DNA of 34,509 nucleotides from a bacterium HR17. Lineage in GTDB: Bacteria; Armatimonadota; Fervidibacteria; Fervidibacterales; Fervidibacteraceae. Of this stretch, positions 32,143 to 34,509 are shown piece by piece. The notes beneath the pieces were generated by a model, which ran no database searches, was not told the DNA's origin, and saw nothing but the letters and a program-made list of their open reading frames with translations. The DNA is taken from assembly GCA_002898575.1 (NCBI GenBank), contig BEHT01000036.1, forward strand, positions 1 to 34,509. The letters run 5' to 3'. The translations under genes were made by a program, and so were the position numbers. How positions within the stretch are numbered: position 1 is the first letter of the stretch; every line of letters starts with the position of its first letter.

Positions 32143-33396
32143 ATGGATGCCGCTGAGAAGTTGCAAACGCTCGTCAGTGACGCCGCCTTTGAGTGCGAAG
32201 GGGGCAAAAGCGTTTCGGCACGGGCGGTGCACCGACTCAAAGAGCAGCGGCTGCGCGAAAGCATCTACCACGCCAAAGTGCCCGGCGGCACGATGCCTTT
32301 GCTTAAAACGCTGCTGACCAACGCCTGCATCAAAAACTGCCGTTATTGCCCGATCGCTGCCTACTGCGACCACCGCGTCGTTTCCTTCAAGCCCGACGAG
32401 ATGGCGCGGCTGTTCATGGCGATGCACAAAGCGGGCATAGTCAACGGCTTGTTTTTGTCCAGCGGCATCGTGCGCGACCCCGACACGACGCAAGAGTTGC
32501 TCAACGACACGGCGAAACTCTTGCGCACCCACTATGGCTTTCGCGGCTACATCCACCTGAAAATCATGCCCGGCGCTTCCCCTGAAGCCGTCAGGGAAGC
32601 GGCGAGGTGGGCGAACCGCCTCAGCGTCAACGCCGAAGCGCCCAACGCACAAAGGCTCAAAGCCATCGCACCTGATAAAAGTTTCCAGGACGAAATGCTG
32701 CCGACGCTGCAGCACATCGCCCAAGTCATCACGCAAAAGCGGTTGGAATGGTTGGAGCGCAAAGGGCTTGTCCACCGCATCGGTAAAGGGTGGTTGGCAG
32801 ATCTAGACGAACTGGCGGAAGTGTCGCTGCCGCCCGTGCTGTCCAGCACGACGCAATTTGTCGTCGGGGCAGCCGGCGAAAGCGACAAGGAGTTACTTGA
32901 GACGACAGTCAAGTTCTACCGAGAGTTCAACTTGGGACGCGCTTACTTCAGCGCCTTCCGTCCTATCTGCGGAACGAAACTTGAAAATGCGCCAGCAGAA
33001 ACGCCGATCCGTGAACATCGGCTCTATCAGGCTGACTTTTTGTTGCGGCAATACGGCTTTGAACTTGACGAATTGCCTTTTGACGAAAGGGGCAATTTGC
33101 CGCAGGATGTAGACCCGAAATTAGCATGGGCACTGCAACATCCCGACCGTTTTCCCGTTGAAGTGACGAGGGCGGAGCGAGAGGAATTGTTGCGTGTCCC
33201 GGGCATTGGGCCTGCGACGGCTGAGCGAATTTTGAAAGCCCGAAAAGAAGGTGTTTTGCTCACTGCCGACGATTTGCAACGGCTCGGTGTTCACCTGAAA
33301 CGAGCCGCTCCATTCTTGACCCTGTGGGGTAAACCTGTCAACAAAGAAATTCCTGTCAAGGAACCTGAGCCGACAGAACAGTTGCGGCTCCTTTGA
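32143..33396 (+). CDS. Radical SAM protein with C-terminal helix-hairpin-helix (DNA modification/repair type)
   Basis: The 417-residue protein has the radical SAM cluster motif C62-x3-C66-x2-C69 in NACIKNCRYCPIAAYC. It keeps SAM-domain features such as FLSSGIVRDPDTT and HLKIMPGAS. Near the C-terminus is a helix-hairpin-helix, LLRVPGIGPATAERILKARK, which usually binds DNA backbone. This combination matches a family described as putative DNA modification/repair radical SAM proteins, usually found beside a uracil-DNA-glycosylase-like partner. That partner is not adjacent here. The reaction is unknown. It is probably the third gene of the GH127 operon; the DUF5678-like gene follows after 25 bases. 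Confidence 0.87.
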   Translation: MDAAEKLQTLVSDAAFECEGGKSVSARAVHRLKEQRLRESIYHAKVPGGTMPLLKTLLTNACIKNCRYCPIAAYCDHRVVSFKPDEMARLFMAMHKAGIVNGLFLSSGIVRDPDTTQELLNDTAKLLRTHYGFRGYIHLKIMPGASPEAVREAARWANRLSVNAEAPNAQRLKAIAPDKSFQDEMLPTLQHIAQVITQKRLEWLERKGLVHRIGKGWLADLDELAEVSLPPVLSSTTQFVVGAAGESDKELLETTVKFYREFNLGRAYFSAFRPICGTKLENAPAETPIREHRLYQADFLLRQYGFELDELPFDERGNLPQDVDPKLAWALQHPDRFPVEVTRAEREELLRVPGIGPATAERILKARKEGVLLTADDLQRLGVHLKRAAPFLTLWGKPVNKEIPVKEPEPTEQLRLL

Positions 33397-33421
33397 ACTG
33401 AAAAGCAAAGGAGGGATTGAT

Positions 33422-33646
33422 TTGAAACTGCCAACGACCAACGAGGAGATGGAAGCGATTTACAACCGCTATGTGAAACCATTGGAAGGTCAATATTGGG
33501 GCAAATTTGTCGCTGTCTGCCTTGATGGGCGCGTTCTTTTGGGAGACGATGAGTTGCAACTTTTTCAAGAGGCGCTCCATCAATTTGGCAGTGGCAATTT
33601 TGTGATGATGCGTGTTGGGCTCAAAGCGGTGGGGAAAATCCGATGA
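33422..33646 (+). CDS. Small DUF5678-like protein
   Basis: This 74-residue protein starts at TTG 33422, supported by GGAGGG at 33410-33415, six bases upstream. It contains a short N-terminal helix, then YWGKFVAVCLDGRVLLGDDE and LFQEALHQFG. That layout resembles small DUF5678 proteins, in which W-GK-VA is conserved. No signal peptide or membrane segment is present. The function is unknown. It follows the radical SAM gene by 25 bases and may be cotranscribed with it. Confidence 0.7.
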   Translation: MKLPTTNEEMEAIYNRYVKPLEGQYWGKFVAVCLDGRVLLGDDELQLFQEALHQFGSGNFVMMRVGLKAVGKIR

Positions 33647-33714
33647 GGCGAGTGGTGAGTGGATAATTCCCGTTCAGAGTATCACACAGTCTTGACTTGA
33701 AGGGGGATAGCGTA

Positions 33715-34323
33715 ATGACCGTTACCGTCATTGACTGCGGCGTTGGCAACTTGCGAAGTGTGGGGAAAGCGTTGGAGTTTTTGGGTTGTCAAGTGACGCT
33801 GACGAGCGATCCCGACGAAGTGATAAGGGCAAACAAGTTGGTTCTGCCCGGAGTTGGAGCGTTCGGCGCGGGCATGAGAAACTTGACTCAATTGGGTTTG
33901 GTGGATGCTATTCGCGATGCCGTTCAGCGAGGGACACCTCTTTTGGGAATCTGTTTGGGCTTGCAGTTGCTTTTTGACGAAAGTGAGGAAATGGGACGGT
34001 ATGAAGGCTTGAAATTAGTGAGGGGAAAAGTCGTTCACTTTCCCGAAAGGGACGGAATCCGCATTCCGCACATGGGTTGGAACTCGTTACGCATCCGCAA
34101 ACCCGAACCCCTTCTCAAAGGAGTGCCTGATGGTGCAATGGTTTACTTCGTGCACAGTTACTTTCCCGTGCCTGATGACCCTTCCGTCATCGCTGCCACA
34201 ACCGAACATGGAATTGAGTTTGTCTCTGCCATCGCCATTGATAACATTTTTGGCACTCAATTCCACCCTGAAAAGAGCAGCAAATTTGGTTTGCAAATTC
34301 TGCACAACTTCGTCACCCTTTGA
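33715..34323 (+). CDS. hisH: Imidazole glycerol phosphate synthase glutaminase subunit HisH
   Basis: HisH supplies ammonia from glutamine to HisF in histidine synthesis. The 202-residue class I amidotransferase has the triad C80 (LGICLGLQLLF), H184 and E186 (TQFHPEKSS). It also has VIDCGVGNLRSVGKALE at the N-terminus and the family IPHMGWN and FVHSYF segments. ATG 33715 follows a GGGGG-rich Shine-Dalgarno; the TTG at 33697 is rejected. No other his gene is in the window. ruvX begins 42 bases downstream on the same strand. Confidence 0.95.
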   Translation: MTVTVIDCGVGNLRSVGKALEFLGCQVTLTSDPDEVIRANKLVLPGVGAFGAGMRNLTQLGLVDAIRDAVQRGTPLLGICLGLQLLFDESEEMGRYEGLKLVRGKVVHFPERDGIRIPHMGWNSLRIRKPEPLLKGVPDGAMVYFVHSYFPVPDDPSVIAATTEHGIEFVSAIAIDNIFGTQFHPEKSSKFGLQILHNFVTL

Positions 34324-34365
34324 CATGCTCGCACGAACTCCGCACGCGTAAATGAGGTGACGGCT

Positions 34366-34509
34366 GTGGGACGCATCCTTGCAGTTGACTACGGTGAAAA
34401 GTGGGTCGGTTTAGCCATAAGCGACGAACTGCAGATTACTGCTTCGCCCTTGACAACTTTGCTCCGAAGCAGCGACGATGAAATTATCGCTCAAATCATC
34501 CAACTGGCT
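34366..34509 (+). CDS. ruvX: Holliday junction resolvase-like RuvX/YqgF (5' part, cut by window edge)
   Basis: The 48 visible codons start at GTG 34366 with AGGTGA five bases upstream. They read VGRILAVDYGEKWVGLAISD and continue with an ASPLTTL segment. This matches the N-terminus of RuvX/YqgF, an RNase H-fold nuclease involved in 16S rRNA 5' processing and formerly proposed to cut Holliday junctions. The conserved first Asp is in VDYG. The rest lies outside the window. It is probably cotranscribed with hisH. Confidence 0.88.
   Translation, partial: MGRILAVDYGEKWVGLAISDELQITASPLTTLLRSSDDEIIAQIIQLA

Overview
The window is GC-rich, densely coded bacterial chromosome with mostly Shine-Dalgarno-led genes and many GTG/TTG starts. 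No rRNA, tRNA, CRISPR array or insertion sequence is visible. Core genes (dnaG, greA, pheA, accD, rsmB, dcd, rqcH, yajC, nnr, hisH, ruvX) show it is chromosomal. The mix of CheC/CheD chemotaxis, a P-protein, an RqcH homologue and a GH127 arabinofuranosidase would fit a thermophilic, sugar-degrading lineage such as Armatimonadota (Fervidibacter-like). That placement is inference only; no marker was compared.

Layout. (1) 1-2833, minus: two tandem secreted Gly/Pro/Met-rich paralogues, then the start of dnaG, fired from a divergent promoter region shared with greA. (2) 2992-8755: greA, an aldo/keto reductase, a truncated glycosidase-like lipoprotein, pheA, accD, an M20-type peptidase and a small membrane protein. 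(3) 8788-10167, plus: rsmB. (4) 10186-15276, minus: an Rrf2 regulator followed by rqcH, hemG, dcd and a MraY-like membrane transferase. (5) 15377-18006, plus: SPOR protein, yajC, nnr. (6) 18022-28262, minus: one chemotaxis cluster, mcp-cheW-cheA-cheC-cheD-cheY-cheB-cheR, ending with a rotor-switch protein. (7) 28317-33396: a TIM-barrel sugar isomerase divergent from GH127, an ADP-ribosylglycohydrolase-family protein and a radical SAM/HhH protein. (8) 33422-34509, plus: a DUF5678-like protein, hisH and the start of ruvX, in visibly more AT-rich DNA.

The most interesting object is the last gene of the chemotaxis cluster (18022-19503). It reads as one polypeptide with a CheX/CheC-type phosphatase domain, a FliM middle domain and a C-terminal FliN/SpoA domain. 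The usual FliM N-terminal CheY-binding peptide is absent. The same cluster encodes a separate CheC and CheD, and its first gene is preceded by a good match to a sigma-28/sigma-D flagellar promoter. Together these suggest a flagellar switch that dephosphorylates CheY-P within the rotor, with the soluble CheC-CheD pair acting in adaptation.

No gene-free stretch exceeds 300 bases. The longest gap (19504-19758) is described as its own entry.
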